Shown here piece by piece: positions 43,458 to 52,641 of a stretch of DNA of 64,000 nucleotides; within the stretch, counting starts at the first letter, position 1, and every line of letters begins with the position of its first letter. The translations under genes were made by a program, and so were the position numbers. Below the pieces are notes generated by a model. It searched no databases. It saw nothing but the letters and a program-made list of their open reading frames with translations, and was not told the origin of the DNA. Source of the DNA: Azospirillum oleiclasticum (GTDB lineage: Bacteria; Pseudomonadota; Alphaproteobacteria; Azospirillales; Azospirillaceae); assembly GCF_013423485.1 (NCBI RefSeq), contig NZ_JABFFR010000035.1, forward strand, positions 1 to 64,000, written 5' to 3'.

Positions 43458-46400
43458 ATGGAAAGCTGGCTCGTCATTGTGGTGTCGCTGGCCTATCTGG
43501 CCTCCCTCTTCGCCATCGCGTGGTACGGCGACCGCACCGCCGCGGCCCATGGGGAACGGCGCACGCCGGTCCTCTACGCGCTGACGCTCGGCGTCTACTG
43601 CACCTCCTGGACCTTCTACGGTGCCGTCGGGCGGGCGGCGGCCGACGGCTTCTACTTCCTGCCCATCTATGTCGGCCCGATCCTTCTGTTCCTGCTGGGC
43701 TGGCGGCTGCTGGCGCGGATCATCCAGGTCGCCAAGGCCGAGAACGTCGTTTCCATCGCCGACTTCCTGTCCGCCCGCTACGGCAAGAGCCAGGGGCTGG
43801 CGGCGCTGGTGACCGCCGCCGCCGTGGTCGGGCTGCTGCCCTACATCGCGCTGCAGCTGAAGGCGATCACCATCAGCTTCGAGGCGCTGGCCGGCCCGAC
43901 CCTGGGGGCCGAGGTGGACCGGCTCCCCGGCGGCACGACGCTGATGGTGGCCTTCCTGATGGCCGCCTTCGCCATTCTGTTCGGCGTGCGCGGCATCAGC
44001 GCCAACGAGCACCACCGCGGCCTGATGATGGCGATCGCGGCGGAGTCGATCGTCAAGCTGGCCGCCGCGGTCGGGGTGGGTGCGGCCATCGCCTTCGCCA
44101 TCTTCGGCAGCCCCGCCGCCTTCATGGAGGCGCTGGACGCCCATCCCGCCTTCCTGCGGTCGATCAGCCCCGGCTCGATCGGCATCGACTGGTGGGTCGC
44201 CTGCCTGCTCTCCGGGCTTGCCATGATCTGCTTGCCGCGGCAGTTCCATGTGGCGGTCGTGGAGAACACCCACGCCAAGGACATCCGCACCGCCTCGCGC
44301 CTGTTCCCGGCCTATCTCGTCGTCATCAACCTGTTCGTCCTGCCGGTGGCCTTCGCCGGGCTGCTGCTGTTCCCGGACGGCACGGCCAACGCCGACACCT
44401 TCATGGTGTCGATCCCGCTCCGCGACGGCTGGCCCTGGCTGGCGCTGGTCGCCTTCATCGGCGGTCTGTCGGCCGCCACCAGCATGATCCTGGTCGAGAC
44501 GGTGGCGCTCAGCACCATGATCTGCAACGACATCGCGGTCCCCGTCCTGATGGCGCTGCGCCTCGGCGACCGGCGGCTGCGGGAGAATCCGGCGCCGGTG
44601 CTGCTGGCGGTCCGTCGCACCGCGGTCATCGTCATCCTGGTGATGGCCTATGGCTGCTACCGGCTGATCGGCTCCGCCATTCCGCTGGCGACCATCGGCA
44701 TCATGTCCTTCGCGGCGGTGGCGCAATTCGCGCCGGCGCTGCTGGGCGGACTGGTGTGGGCGCGGGCGACACGCGCCGGCGCCTTCGGCGGCATCTGCGC
44801 GGGCTTCCTCGGCTGGGCCTACACCATGCTGCTGCCCTCCTTCGCCAACGCCGGCTGGCTGTCGGCCGAGGCGCTGCGCGCCGGTCCCTTCGGGCTTACG
44901 GGGCTGAGCCCGCTGGCGCTTGGCGGTATTCCCGGCATCGACCCGCTGACCAACGCGGTGCTGTGGAGCCTGGGGCCCAACCTGCTCGTCTATGTGGCGG
45001 GGTCCCTGCTGACCCGGCCGTCGGCGTTGGAAGCCGCGCAGGCTGCGCGCTTCGTCCGTCGCCCGCCGGACCCGGAGGAGGCCGCGGCCGGGCCCAAGGC
45101 GGCGACGCTGGCCGACCTGCACGACCTCGCCATGCGCTACGTCGGGAGGGCGAAGGCCGACGCCGCCTTCCAGACGCTGCTCGGCAGCGTGCAGCCTCCG
45201 CTCGGCAGCCTGGAAAGCGCGCTGCTTGCGCGCAGCGACGCCGAGGCGATCCGGGCGACCGAGCGGCTTCTGGCGGGGGCCATCGGCACCGCCTCGGCCC
45301 GGGTGGTGGTGGCGGGTCTGCTGTCCGACCGCCGCCTGTCGCGCACCGACGCGCGCTCCATCATCGGCGACGCGTCGCGCGCGATCCTCAAGCAGCACGA
45401 GCTGCTGCGTGCCACGATCGAGAATGTCGGGCAGGGCATCTGCGTCTTCGACGAGTCGCTGCGCGCCACCACCTGGAACCGCCGCTTCCGCGATATTCTC
45501 GACATCCCCGACGACGTGCTCCAGGTGGGCACCACGCTGGCCGATCTCGTCCGCTACATGGACGGGCGTGGCGAGTATGGCCGCGACGGGGTGATCGACA
45601 CGCTGCTCGCCCGGTGGACCGACCCGCGCCGCCAGGGGCGCCCCGACGTGTATGTGCGCGCCCGCCCCGACGGCACGGTGCTGGAGATCGCAACCAACCC
45701 GATGCCGGACGGTGGCTTCGTCGCCGTCTACACCGACGTGACCGAGCGGCACCGCGCCGCCGCCGCCCTGCAGGAGGCCAACGAGACGCTGGAGCGCCGC
45801 ATCGCCGAGCGCACCCGCGCGCTGGCCGCGGCCAAGGCGGAGGCGGAACGCGCAAACCTCGGCAAGACCCGGTTCCTGGCCGCCGCCAGCCACGACCTGA
45901 TGCAGCCGCTGCACGCCGCGCGGCTGTTCCTGGCGAGCCTGGGCGATGCGGCGGAGAATCCGGCGCTCGGGCAGATCGACGGCTCGCTGCGCTCGCTGGA
46001 GCACATACTGGGCGACTTGACCGAGGTCTCGAAGCTCGACAGCGGCGTCATGCGCCCCGTCCCCCGCCCACTGCGCATCGCCGAGCTGCTGGAACCGCTC
46101 GGGCAGCAGTTCACCGTTCTGGCCGCCCGTCAGGGGCTGCCGCTGCGCATGGTCCCAAGCCGCGCCACGGTGCGCAGCGACCCGCATCTGCTGCGGAGGA
46201 TTCTCCAGAACTATCTGTCCAACGCCGTGCGTTACACCGCGACCGGTCGGGTCCTGCTCGGCTGCCGGCGCCGCGGCGCCTTCCTGTCGGTGGAGGTGTG
46301 GGACACCGGCCCCGGCATTCCGGAGGACAAGCGGCAGGAGATCTTCCTGGAGTTCCGTCAGCTCGACGACCATGGCGCCGACGGGCGCGGCCTCGGGCTG

Positions 46401-46973
46401 GGTCTCGCCATCGTCGAGCGGTTGGCCGGCATGCTGGGCCACGACATCGGCGTGCGCTCCGTGCCGGGCCGCGGCAGCGGCTTTTCGGTGCTGGTGCCGT
46501 TGTCGGAGGAGCCGGTGCCGGTGACCGCCCCCATTGCACGCCGGCAGGCGCGTGACTTCGGCGGCGCGCTGATCCTTTGCGTGGAGAACGACACCACCAT
46601 CGCCCAGGGGATGGAGCGGCTGCTCACCGGCTGGTCCTGCCGGGTGGTCACCGCGGCCAATGCGGAGCAGGCGCTGGCGGCGCTCGGCGGCGCGGTGCCC
46701 GACGTCGTCCTCTCCGACTTCCATCTGGGGGCCGGGGTATCCGGCCTCGACACCCTGCGCGATCTGCACGCGGCCTTCGGCCGGGTGGTGCCAGCGGCCA
46801 TCATCACCGCCGACCGCGGCGACGCCGTGCGCGCGGCGGCGAAGGCGGAGGGGGTGCAACTCCTCCACAAACCATTGCGGCCCGGCTCGCTGCGGGCGCT
46901 GGTCGGCCAGCTTCTGGCGCAGCATTCCGCCGCCAACGACGACGACCGGATCACTCCGGCGGCGGGGGAGTGA
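43458..46973 (+). CDS. SSSF-transporter/histidine kinase hybrid sensor (CrbS-like)
   Basis: A 1171-residue sensor. Residues about 1-510 form a sodium:solute symporter domain with 12-13 helices (CTSWTFYGAVGRAAADG, LPRQFHVAVVEN). A PAS-like segment follows at about 650-770, a coiled coil ERRIAERTRALAAAKAEAE, and the kinase with its phospho-His at residue 812 (AASHDLMQPL). The ATPase has N box and VWDTGPGIP. A C-terminal receiver domain has Asp1087 (LSDFHLG). Architecture equals CrbS/MxtR, which controls acetate scavenging in Vibrio and Pseudomonas. Start at 43458 places the first helix correctly; an ATG 12 bases earlier is possible. Confidence 0.9.
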   Translation: MESWLVIVVSLAYLASLFAIAWYGDRTAAAHGERRTPVLYALTLGVYCTSWTFYGAVGRAAADGFYFLPIYVGPILLFLLGWRLLARIIQVAKAENVVSIADFLSARYGKSQGLAALVTAAAVVGLLPYIALQLKAITISFEALAGPTLGAEVDRLPGGTTLMVAFLMAAFAILFGVRGISANEHHRGLMMAIAAESIVKLAAAVGVGAAIAFAIFGSPAAFMEALDAHPAFLRSISPGSIGIDWWVACLLSGLAMICLPRQFHVAVVENTHAKDIRTASRLFPAYLVVINLFVLPVAFAGLLLFPDGTANADTFMVSIPLRDGWPWLALVAFIGGLSAATSMILVETVALSTMICNDIAVPVLMALRLGDRRLRENPAPVLLAVRRTAVIVILVMAYGCYRLIGSAIPLATIGIMSFAAVAQFAPALLGGLVWARATRAGAFGGICAGFLGWAYTMLLPSFANAGWLSAEALRAGPFGLTGLSPLALGGIPGIDPLTNAVLWSLGPNLLVYVAGSLLTRPSALEAAQAARFVRRPPDPEEAAAGPKAATLADLHDLAMRYVGRAKADAAFQTLLGSVQPPLGSLESALLARSDAEAIRATERLLAGAIGTASARVVVAGLLSDRRLSRTDARSIIGDASRAILKQHELLRATIENVGQGICVFDESLRATTWNRRFRDILDIPDDVLQVGTTLADLVRYMDGRGEYGRDGVIDTLLARWTDPRRQGRPDVYVRARPDGTVLEIATNPMPDGGFVAVYTDVTERHRAAAALQEANETLERRIAERTRALAAAKAEAERANLGKTRFLAAASHDLMQPLHAARLFLASLGDAAENPALGQIDGSLRSLEHILGDLTEVSKLDSGVMRPVPRPLRIAELLEPLGQQFTVLAARQGLPLRMVPSRATVRSDPHLLRRILQNYLSNAVRYTATGRVLLGCRRRGAFLSVEVWDTGPGIPEDKRQEIFLEFRQLDDHGADGRGLGLGLAIVERLAGMLGHDIGVRSVPGRGSGFSVLVPLSEEPVPVTAPIARRQARDFGGALILCVENDTTIAQGMERLLTGWSCRVVTAANAEQALAALGGAVPDVVLSDFHLGAGVSGLDTLRDLHAAFGRVVPAAIITADRGDAVRAAAKAEGVQLLHKPLRPGSLRALVGQLLAQHSAANDDDRITPAAGE

Positions 46974-47589
46974 GCGCCAACTGGCTGGCGATGACCGCCG
47001 CCTGGGTGCGGCTGTGGCAGCCCAGCTTGCGCAGGATGGTGGTGACGTGCGCCTTCACCGTCTTCTCGGTCACATCCATCTCGTAGGCGATCTGCTTGTT
47101 CAGCTTGCCGGCCGCGATGCCGGCCAGAACCCGCAGCTCCTTCGGTGTCAGCGAGGCGGCGCGGTGCAGCGGTGCGGCACCCGCCGCCTCCCGCTCCTCG
47201 ACGGGGGGCATCCAGATCTCGCCGTCCAACACGGCGTGCAGCGCTTCCGCGATGGCCGAGTTGGGCGCCGATTTCGGCACGAAGCCCGACGCGCCGCAGT
47301 CGATGGCGCGCCGGATGGTGGTGTGGTCCTCGGACGCGGAGACCACCAGCACCGGGATGCCCGGATGCTCCGAGCGCAGCTCCATCAGCCCGATGAAGCC
47401 GCTCATCCCTGGCATGTGCAGGTCGAGCACCACGAGGTCGGCGCCGTCGGCCGCCTCCAGCGCCGGTCCGATCTGCTCGTACCGGGCCGCTTCCAGCAAA
47501 TCGACCTCCGGAAGCGCCAGGGTCACGGCCTGGCGGAGGGCGGAGCGCATCAGCGGATGGTCGTCGGCGATCAGGATGCGGAGGGACAT
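46951..47589 (-). CDS. LuxR/NarL-type response regulator (CrbR-like)
   Basis: A 212-residue response regulator. Receiver domain residues 3-120 with the phospho-acceptor in LVVLDLHMPGMSG (Asp about 54) and KSAP for the conserved Lys. C-terminal LuxR helix-turn-helix (LTPKELRVLAGIAAGKLNKQ). Convergent with the hybrid kinase gene, overlapping it by 23 bases at the 3' ends, which ties the two together. The family partner CrbR/ErdR activates acetyl-CoA synthetase genes; targets here are not in the window. Confidence 0.9.
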   Translation of the reverse strand: MSLRILIADDHPLMRSALRQAVTLALPEVDLLEAARYEQIGPALEAADGADLVVLDLHMPGMSGFIGLMELRSEHPGIPVLVVSASEDHTTIRRAIDCGASGFVPKSAPNSAIAEALHAVLDGEIWMPPVEEREAAGAAPLHRAASLTPKELRVLAGIAAGKLNKQIAYEMDVTEKTVKAHVTTILRKLGCHSRTQAAVIASQLALTPPPPE

Positions 47590-47664
47590 GCAAGGCTCGA
47601 CTGTTGGAAAGTCGAACTATATGTGTACCTTCCGGATGCCGCAACCGTCGGGGGACGCGGTCGC

Positions 47665-48522
47665 TCAGCGTGTCCCCATCCGCATCAGCCACAGCCCGCT
47701 GGCGATCACGATGGCGCCACCGGCCAGGGTCGGGGCGTCCGGCATCTGGCCGAACCACAGGACGCTGACCAGCGTCGCCCAGATGATCTGCGTGTAGGTG
47801 AAGGGCGACACGGCGGACGCGGGTGCGATGGTCAGCGCCTTGATCAGGCACAGGTGCCCCGCGGTGCCGAGCGCTCCCATGGCGGCGAAGGCGGCCCAAT
47901 GCCAGGGGTCCGGCGCGCTCCACGACACCGGCAGCGCCAGCGACGCCGCCAGGAACCCGACCAGCGTCACGTGCAGCAAGGCGGTCAGCGGCGGGTCCGA
48001 CAGGCCGGTCATCCGCGTGAGGATTTGGTAGAGTGCGTAGGTGGCCATCATCCCGAAGGGCAGCAGGATCGTCCAGTCCACCGGCACCATGCCCGGTCGC
48101 ACCACCACCAGCACCCCGGCGAAGCCGCCGAGGATGGCCAGCCATTGCGCCGGCCGCACCCGCTCTCCCAGAAACGGCACGGACATCGCCGCCACCAGCA
48201 GCGGCGACAGGAAGGAGATGGCGTAGATGGTGGCGAGCGGCAGGTGGCGGACGGAAGCGAACATGAAGCCGGTGGACGCCATGATCAGCGTCCCGCGCAG
48301 CGCGTGCACCCACGGCCGCGCCGTGTGGAAGGGCTGGAGACCATGCCCCTTCGGCATGAGAAGCAGCAGCCAGCCGAGCCCGAAGGCGTAGCGGGCCCAC
48401 ACCAGCATGCCCATGGAATGGCTGCCGGCCAGTGCCTTGGCGGTGCTGTCCAGCAGCGTGAAGAACAGCACCGCCAGCATCACCAGGGCAATGCCGAGCC
48501 GCCGCCCGTCGGGAGCGGTCAT
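47665..48522 (-). CDS. DMT-superfamily (EamA) transporter
   Basis: A 285-residue inner-membrane transporter with ten helices in two EamA repeats (first begins VMLAVLFFTLLDSTAKAL, second LPFGMMATYALYQILTRM). Members export or import small metabolites. The ATG overlaps the stop of the phosphotriesterase-like gene by four bases, so it belongs to the locus 2 minus-strand operon and probably moves a pathway intermediate or by-product. Confidence 0.9.
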   Translation of the reverse strand: MTAPDGRRLGIALVMLAVLFFTLLDSTAKALAGSHSMGMLVWARYAFGLGWLLLLMPKGHGLQPFHTARPWVHALRGTLIMASTGFMFASVRHLPLATIYAISFLSPLLVAAMSVPFLGERVRPAQWLAILGGFAGVLVVVRPGMVPVDWTILLPFGMMATYALYQILTRMTGLSDPPLTALLHVTLVGFLAASLALPVSWSAPDPWHWAAFAAMGALGTAGHLCLIKALTIAPASAVSPFTYTQIIWATLVSVLWFGQMPDAPTLAGGAIVIASGLWLMRMGTR

Positions 48523-49547
48523 GCCGGGATCGTGAGCAGACGACGGGGCGTACGGACCAGCAGTGTGTCGATCTCGTCCTCCGTGAAGCCGCGGCGGCGC
48601 ATCACCGGCACCACGTTCGCGAACAGGTGCCGGTAGCCGTGACCGCCCCAGCGCTGCAACCGCGTGCGGGTGCAGATGTCCTGCGACAGGGTGATCCGGT
48701 CGAGATGACCGCGGTCGATCAGCCGGCGGATCATGCGCAGCCGCATGCCGTCGTTGGGCAGATCGATGTCGTGCTGGAAGGGGTAATAGGACGACTCGAT
48801 CCCGAAGAAGTCGAACTCGATGATCGCGCCACTGTCGGCGAGACGGAACAGGTCGTCGTCGGTGAACAGCGTGCGGTCGACATGGCTGATCACCGTGCGC
48901 GACGGGTCGCCGCCGTGGGAGGCGACGAACGCCACCACCTCCGCCGGGTGGATGGGCTGGCGCGGCGGGTGGATGTTCAGCGCCGCCCCCGTCTCCCGCT
49001 GCGCCAGCACCGCGGCGTGCAGGATGCGCCGCTCCGTCTCCGTCCAGGGGTTCGAGCAGCCGATCTCCCCGATGATCCCGGCGCGCACGCCGGACGGACC
49101 GACGCCCTGGCGCACCGCTGCCACCATCTCCGCCGCCAGATCCTCGATGGAGCGGTCGGCGACGCCGGGCGCCAGATAGGACTCGATGTAGTGCCCGCAA
49201 CCCATGACGATGTGCACGCCGGACGCCGCCGAGACCCGACGCAGCCCTTCCGGATCGGGGGCGATGCCGGCGCAGGTCAGCTCCACCAGGGCGCTGCCGC
49301 CGGAGCCCTTCAGCCGCTCCAGCTCGGCGACCGCCACATCCTCGCGGTCGAGCCGGTGGTTGCCGAGGTGCAGGCACCAGTGGTGGCGGATCTCCCAGCA
49401 GTTCTCCAGGGTGATCTCCACCTCCGGCCCGCCGGCGGCGGCCAGCGCGGGGGGGGTGACGTCGCACAGCACATGCTCGTGCATCAGCGTCCAGCCCAGC
49501 GCCTCGGGCGCGACCGGGCCACTCACTGTCTGGATAATGCCAGTCAT
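48519..49547 (-). CDS. phosphotriesterase-family metal-dependent hydrolase
   Basis: A 342-residue amidohydrolase-superfamily protein. The first metal pair is in MHEHVLCDV (near residue 22). Later metal ligands are IGEIGCSNPW (Glu where PTE has carboxylated Lys), NIHPPRQ, ISHVDRTL and LSQDICTR. This is the PTE/lactonase branch (resiniferatoxin-binding/PHP-like). Overlaps both neighbours by four bases, in one operon with DUF6282 and the DMT transporter. Lactonase or amidase activity on a ring-containing catabolite is likely. Confidence 0.88.
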   Translation of the reverse strand: MTGIIQTVSGPVAPEALGWTLMHEHVLCDVTPPALAAAGGPEVEITLENCWEIRHHWCLHLGNHRLDREDVAVAELERLKGSGGSALVELTCAGIAPDPEGLRRVSAASGVHIVMGCGHYIESYLAPGVADRSIEDLAAEMVAAVRQGVGPSGVRAGIIGEIGCSNPWTETERRILHAAVLAQRETGAALNIHPPRQPIHPAEVVAFVASHGGDPSRTVISHVDRTLFTDDDLFRLADSGAIIEFDFFGIESSYYPFQHDIDLPNDGMRLRMIRRLIDRGHLDRITLSQDICTRTRLQRWGGHGYRHLFANVVPVMRRRGFTEDEIDTLLVRTPRRLLTIPA

Positions 49548-50440
49548 GCGCCGACCCGGAACAGCGCCGCGGCGTTGTCGGCGCTCATCCGGCGCAGCGC
49601 GTCGCGGTCGAAACCGGCGCTGGCGATCATCAGCAGGAACTCGCGGAAGCCCTCGATCGGCGGCGGCAGCACGGCGACACCGCAGTCGCCGGACAGGATC
49701 GTGCGCTCCGGCCCCGCGGCGCGGATCAGCGCCGCCATCTCCGGCAGGGAGACGGCGGGCACGGTGTGCGCCTCCGAATCCACATGGGTCAGGCCCACCT
49801 GGGTGGCGTGGCTCAGAAAGAAGAAGGAGAACTCGGCGCAGGCGCCGAGCGCCGTCACCGCCGCCACCGTCGCGGCGTCGTAATGGCTGCACGGCACCAG
49901 GATGCGGGTGACGCCGGCGGCCTTTGCCGCCTCCACCGCGCGCACTGCCTCCGGGCCGGAGACGTGGCCGGTGTTGAACACCACGTCGTGCGCGGCGATC
50001 AGGTCCAGGATCTCCGGCAGCGGGTCGGGCAGGGGGCCGCTGTCCGGGATGGCGAGGCAGCTTTCCACATAGGCCGGGCCACGCCGCTCCATCAGCGCGA
50101 TGTTGCGGGTGTGGTGGGTGGGCAGCGACACGAAGCGCGCCCCCTCCCCATAGCCGTAGCCGAGCGCCACCCGTACCGCCTCGGTGGAGACGCCGCCGGC
50201 CGGCGGCTCCATGATCAGCCCGCCGAACACCTCGACGCCGAGATGCCCCAGCTCGCGCATCGCCAGCGCCGCATAGCCGGCGCTGTTGCAGAAATTGTCC
50301 ATCAGCCCGATCGCCCGCATGCCGGCCGCAGCGGCGTCGCGCACCGCGTCCAGCACGGTCAGGTTGCGGGCGTTGATGTGCGGGCAGGCGTGGACATGGT
50401 TGTCCACCGCTCCCACCAGCAGCTCCATTCCGGGTCTCAT
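49544..50440 (-). CDS. DUF6282-family amidohydrolase-like protein
   Basis: A 298-residue protein of the amidohydrolase fold. It begins GAVDNHVHACPHINARNL, an HxH metal motif, and has LPTHHTRN, FNTGHVSG, VPCSHYDAA, LTHVDSEA and LSGDCG as further ligand candidates. It matches the family annotated DUF6282, of unknown activity. Stop and start overlap the phosphotriesterase-like gene by four bases. Two metal-dependent hydrolases in succession suggest consecutive ring-opening or deacylation steps. Confidence 0.78.
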   Translation of the reverse strand: MRPGMELLVGAVDNHVHACPHINARNLTVLDAVRDAAAAGMRAIGLMDNFCNSAGYAALAMRELGHLGVEVFGGLIMEPPAGGVSTEAVRVALGYGYGEGARFVSLPTHHTRNIALMERRGPAYVESCLAIPDSGPLPDPLPEILDLIAAHDVVFNTGHVSGPEAVRAVEAAKAAGVTRILVPCSHYDAATVAAVTALGACAEFSFFFLSHATQVGLTHVDSEAHTVPAVSLPEMAALIRAAGPERTILSGDCGVAVLPPPIEGFREFLLMIASAGFDRDALRRMSADNAAALFRVGA

Positions 50441-50501
50441 CGCGGGCGTCCCTCCTTATATTTTTGTGTCGTCGCGGGGGCATTCCCCGCCGCCGCCACC
50501 C

Positions 50502-51239
50502 TCAATGCCGCAGGATCTTGCCGACGAAGTCCTGGGTGCGGGCCATCTGCGGGTTGTCGAAGATTTGCTTGGGCGGGCCGGTCTCCACCACATGGCCTGC
50601 GGCCATGAAGACCACCTTCGACGACACCTCGCGCACGAAGGCCATCTCGTGCGAGACGATCAGCATGGTCATGCCCTCGGTGGCGAGGTCGCGGATGGTG
50701 TCCAGCACCTCGTTCACCAGCTCGGGGTCGAGCGCCGAGGTCACCTCGTCCAGAAGCAGGATTTCCGGCTTCAGCGCCAGCGCGCGGGCGATGGCGACGC
50801 GCTGCTGCTGCCCGCCGCTGAGCTGGTCGGGGTAGGATTTCAGCTTGTCCCCCAGCCCGACCCTGGTGAGGAGCAGCTTCGCCTCCTCCTCCACCTCGGC
50901 GCGCGGGCGGCCCTTCACCTTCACGGGCGCGATGGTGACGTTGCGCAGCACGTCCATGTTCTGGAACAGGTTGTACTGCTGGAACACCACGGCGACGCGC
51001 GAGCGGATCGCCTTCACGTCGCGCTTGTTCCGGTAATCGATGGTCTGGCCGCCGATGCGCACCTCGCCGGCGATGGGCGGCAAGAGGCCGAGGATGACGC
51101 GCAGCAGCGTGCTCTTGCCGGAGCCGGAGGGGCCGATCAGGCTGACGATCTCGCCCTTGCCGACCTCCAGGTTGATGCGCTCCAGGACCGTGTGGCTGCC
51201 GTAATCGGCCCGCAGGTCAACGATGTCGAGATGGCGCAA
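50502..51239 (-). CDS. ABC transporter ATPase, polar amino acid type
   Basis: A 245-residue ATPase: Walker A GPSGSGKST, Q loop VFQQYNLFQNM, signature LSGGQQQR, Walker B LLLDEVTSALDP (Val where Pro is usual), switch VSHEMA. It serves the two permeases encoded upstream and overlaps the second permease gene by 23 bases. Catabolic locus 2 importer. Confidence 0.93.
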   Translation of the reverse strand: MRHLDIVDLRADYGSHTVLERINLEVGKGEIVSLIGPSGSGKSTLLRVILGLLPPIAGEVRIGGQTIDYRNKRDVKAIRSRVAVVFQQYNLFQNMDVLRNVTIAPVKVKGRPRAEVEEEAKLLLTRVGLGDKLKSYPDQLSGGQQQRVAIARALALKPEILLLDEVTSALDPELVNEVLDTIRDLATEGMTMLIVSHEMAFVREVSSKVVFMAAGHVVETGPPKQIFDNPQMARTQDFVGKILRH

Positions 51240-51906
51240 GCTTCTTCTCCATCCAGGACCCGGCGCGCGCCAGCGGCCAGGACAGGGCGAAATACAGGAT
51301 CAGGATCGACCCGAACACCAGGGCGGCGGAGAAGCCCTTGTTGTTCAGGACCTTGCCGGCGTAGGTCAGCTCCACCACGCCGATCTGGCTGGCCAGTGCC
51401 GTGTCCTTGATGAACAGCACGAAGAAGCTGAAGACCGGCGGCAGGATCACGCGCCACGCCTGCGGCACCACCACCCAGCGCAGCGTCTCCCAATAGGTGA
51501 AATTCAGCGTGGCGGCTGCGTCCCATTGATTGTGGTGCACGCTGTCCAGCCCGCCGCGCACGATCTCCGCGATGTAGGCGCTTGCGATCAGGCAGACGGC
51601 GACCACCGCCACCTGGAAGGTGGTCAGGCCGAGCTTAAGCACCTCGAACAGGAAGAAGCAGAGCAGCAGCGTCACCAGGAAGGGGATGCGCCGGAACACC
51701 TCCACATAGGCGAGGATGAGCCAGCGCGCCGGGGCCAGCGCCCGTCCGCCGCTGCGGCGCACCGCCGCCATGGCGAAACCCGCCAGGAACCCGACCAGAC
51801 AGCCGATCACGGACAGCAGGAAGGTCGCCAGCAGCGCTTCCAGCAGGAAGACGACGTTGTAATAGCCGAAGAAGGCCGGTGCCTCCTCGATGATCCGTTC
51901 GAGCAT
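51217..51906 (-). CDS. ABC transporter permease, polar amino acid type (second)
   Basis: A 229-residue permease with five helices; ATPase-contact loop reads QWDAAATLNFTYWETLRWVVVPQAWR. Pairs with the permease at 51906-52580 to form a heterodimeric channel. Its ATG shares one base with the stop of that gene (TGATG). Confidence 0.91.
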   Translation of the reverse strand: MLERIIEEAPAFFGYYNVVFLLEALLATFLLSVIGCLVGFLAGFAMAAVRRSGGRALAPARWLILAYVEVFRRIPFLVTLLLCFFLFEVLKLGLTTFQVAVVAVCLIASAYIAEIVRGGLDSVHHNQWDAAATLNFTYWETLRWVVVPQAWRVILPPVFSFFVLFIKDTALASQIGVVELTYAGKVLNNKGFSAALVFGSILILYFALSWPLARAGSWMEKKLAPSRHR

Positions 51907-52580
51907 CAGAGGATCCTCATGCGGGCGCGGAAGAAGCCGCGGCCGACCAGCGCCAGCAGGGTGGTGGCGATGAAGGTGATGACGATGTAGAGCCCGGCGG
52001 TGATCGAGAACACCTCGATCGACCGGAAGGTCTGGGAATTCAGGTTGAGCGCCCGGCCGGTCAGCTCCTCCACCCCGAAGATGGCGGCCATGGAGGTGCC
52101 GAGCGTCATCAGGATGTAATGGTTGGACAGCGGCGGGAACAGCACCTTCATGATGTGCGGCAGGATCACGTAACGCACGGATTGCATCAGCGAGAAGCCG
52201 ATGGTCTGCGCCGCCTCCAACTCCGTCCGGTGGATCGACGTGAAGCCGGCCCGCTGGATCTCGGTGAGATAGGCGCCGGCGTTCAGCGTCATGCCGAGCA
52301 GCACCGCCTCGTAGGGCTCCATCAGCAGCCCGGCGTCGGGCAGGGCGAAGAAGATGAAGTAGATCTGCACGAGCTGCGGGGTGTTCATGAAGAACCCCAC
52401 ATAGGCGCCGACCAGCGCGCGCAGCCAGCGCGGCCCGAAGCTCAAGGCCGTCGCCCCCAGAAGCCCCAGCATCATGCCCCCGCAGAAGGCGAGGAAGGCG
52501 ATCTGCAGGCTCAGCCAAGCGCCGCCCAGCAGATAGGGAAGATGCGGCGTGATCTGGCCGAATTGAAGCGTGATGTCCAT
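51906..52580 (-). CDS. ABC transporter permease, polar amino acid type (first)
   Basis: A 224-residue permease with five helices; contact loop ELEAAQTIGFSLMQSVRYVILP. The ATG at 52580 is used; a GTG directly before it is also open. It lies 61 bases after the binding-protein gene. Unlike locus 1, locus 2 has two permease genes. Confidence 0.91.
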   Translation of the reverse strand: MDITLQFGQITPHLPYLLGGAWLSLQIAFLAFCGGMMLGLLGATALSFGPRWLRALVGAYVGFFMNTPQLVQIYFIFFALPDAGLLMEPYEAVLLGMTLNAGAYLTEIQRAGFTSIHRTELEAAQTIGFSLMQSVRYVILPHIMKVLFPPLSNHYILMTLGTSMAAIFGVEELTGRALNLNSQTFRSIEVFSITAGLYIVITFIATTLLALVGRGFFRARMRIL

Positions 52581-52641
52581 CACCGGCGTGCCTGGCAGGG
52601 AAAGGGTGGCGACAGGCGATGCACCTGCCGCCGCGTCGGGA

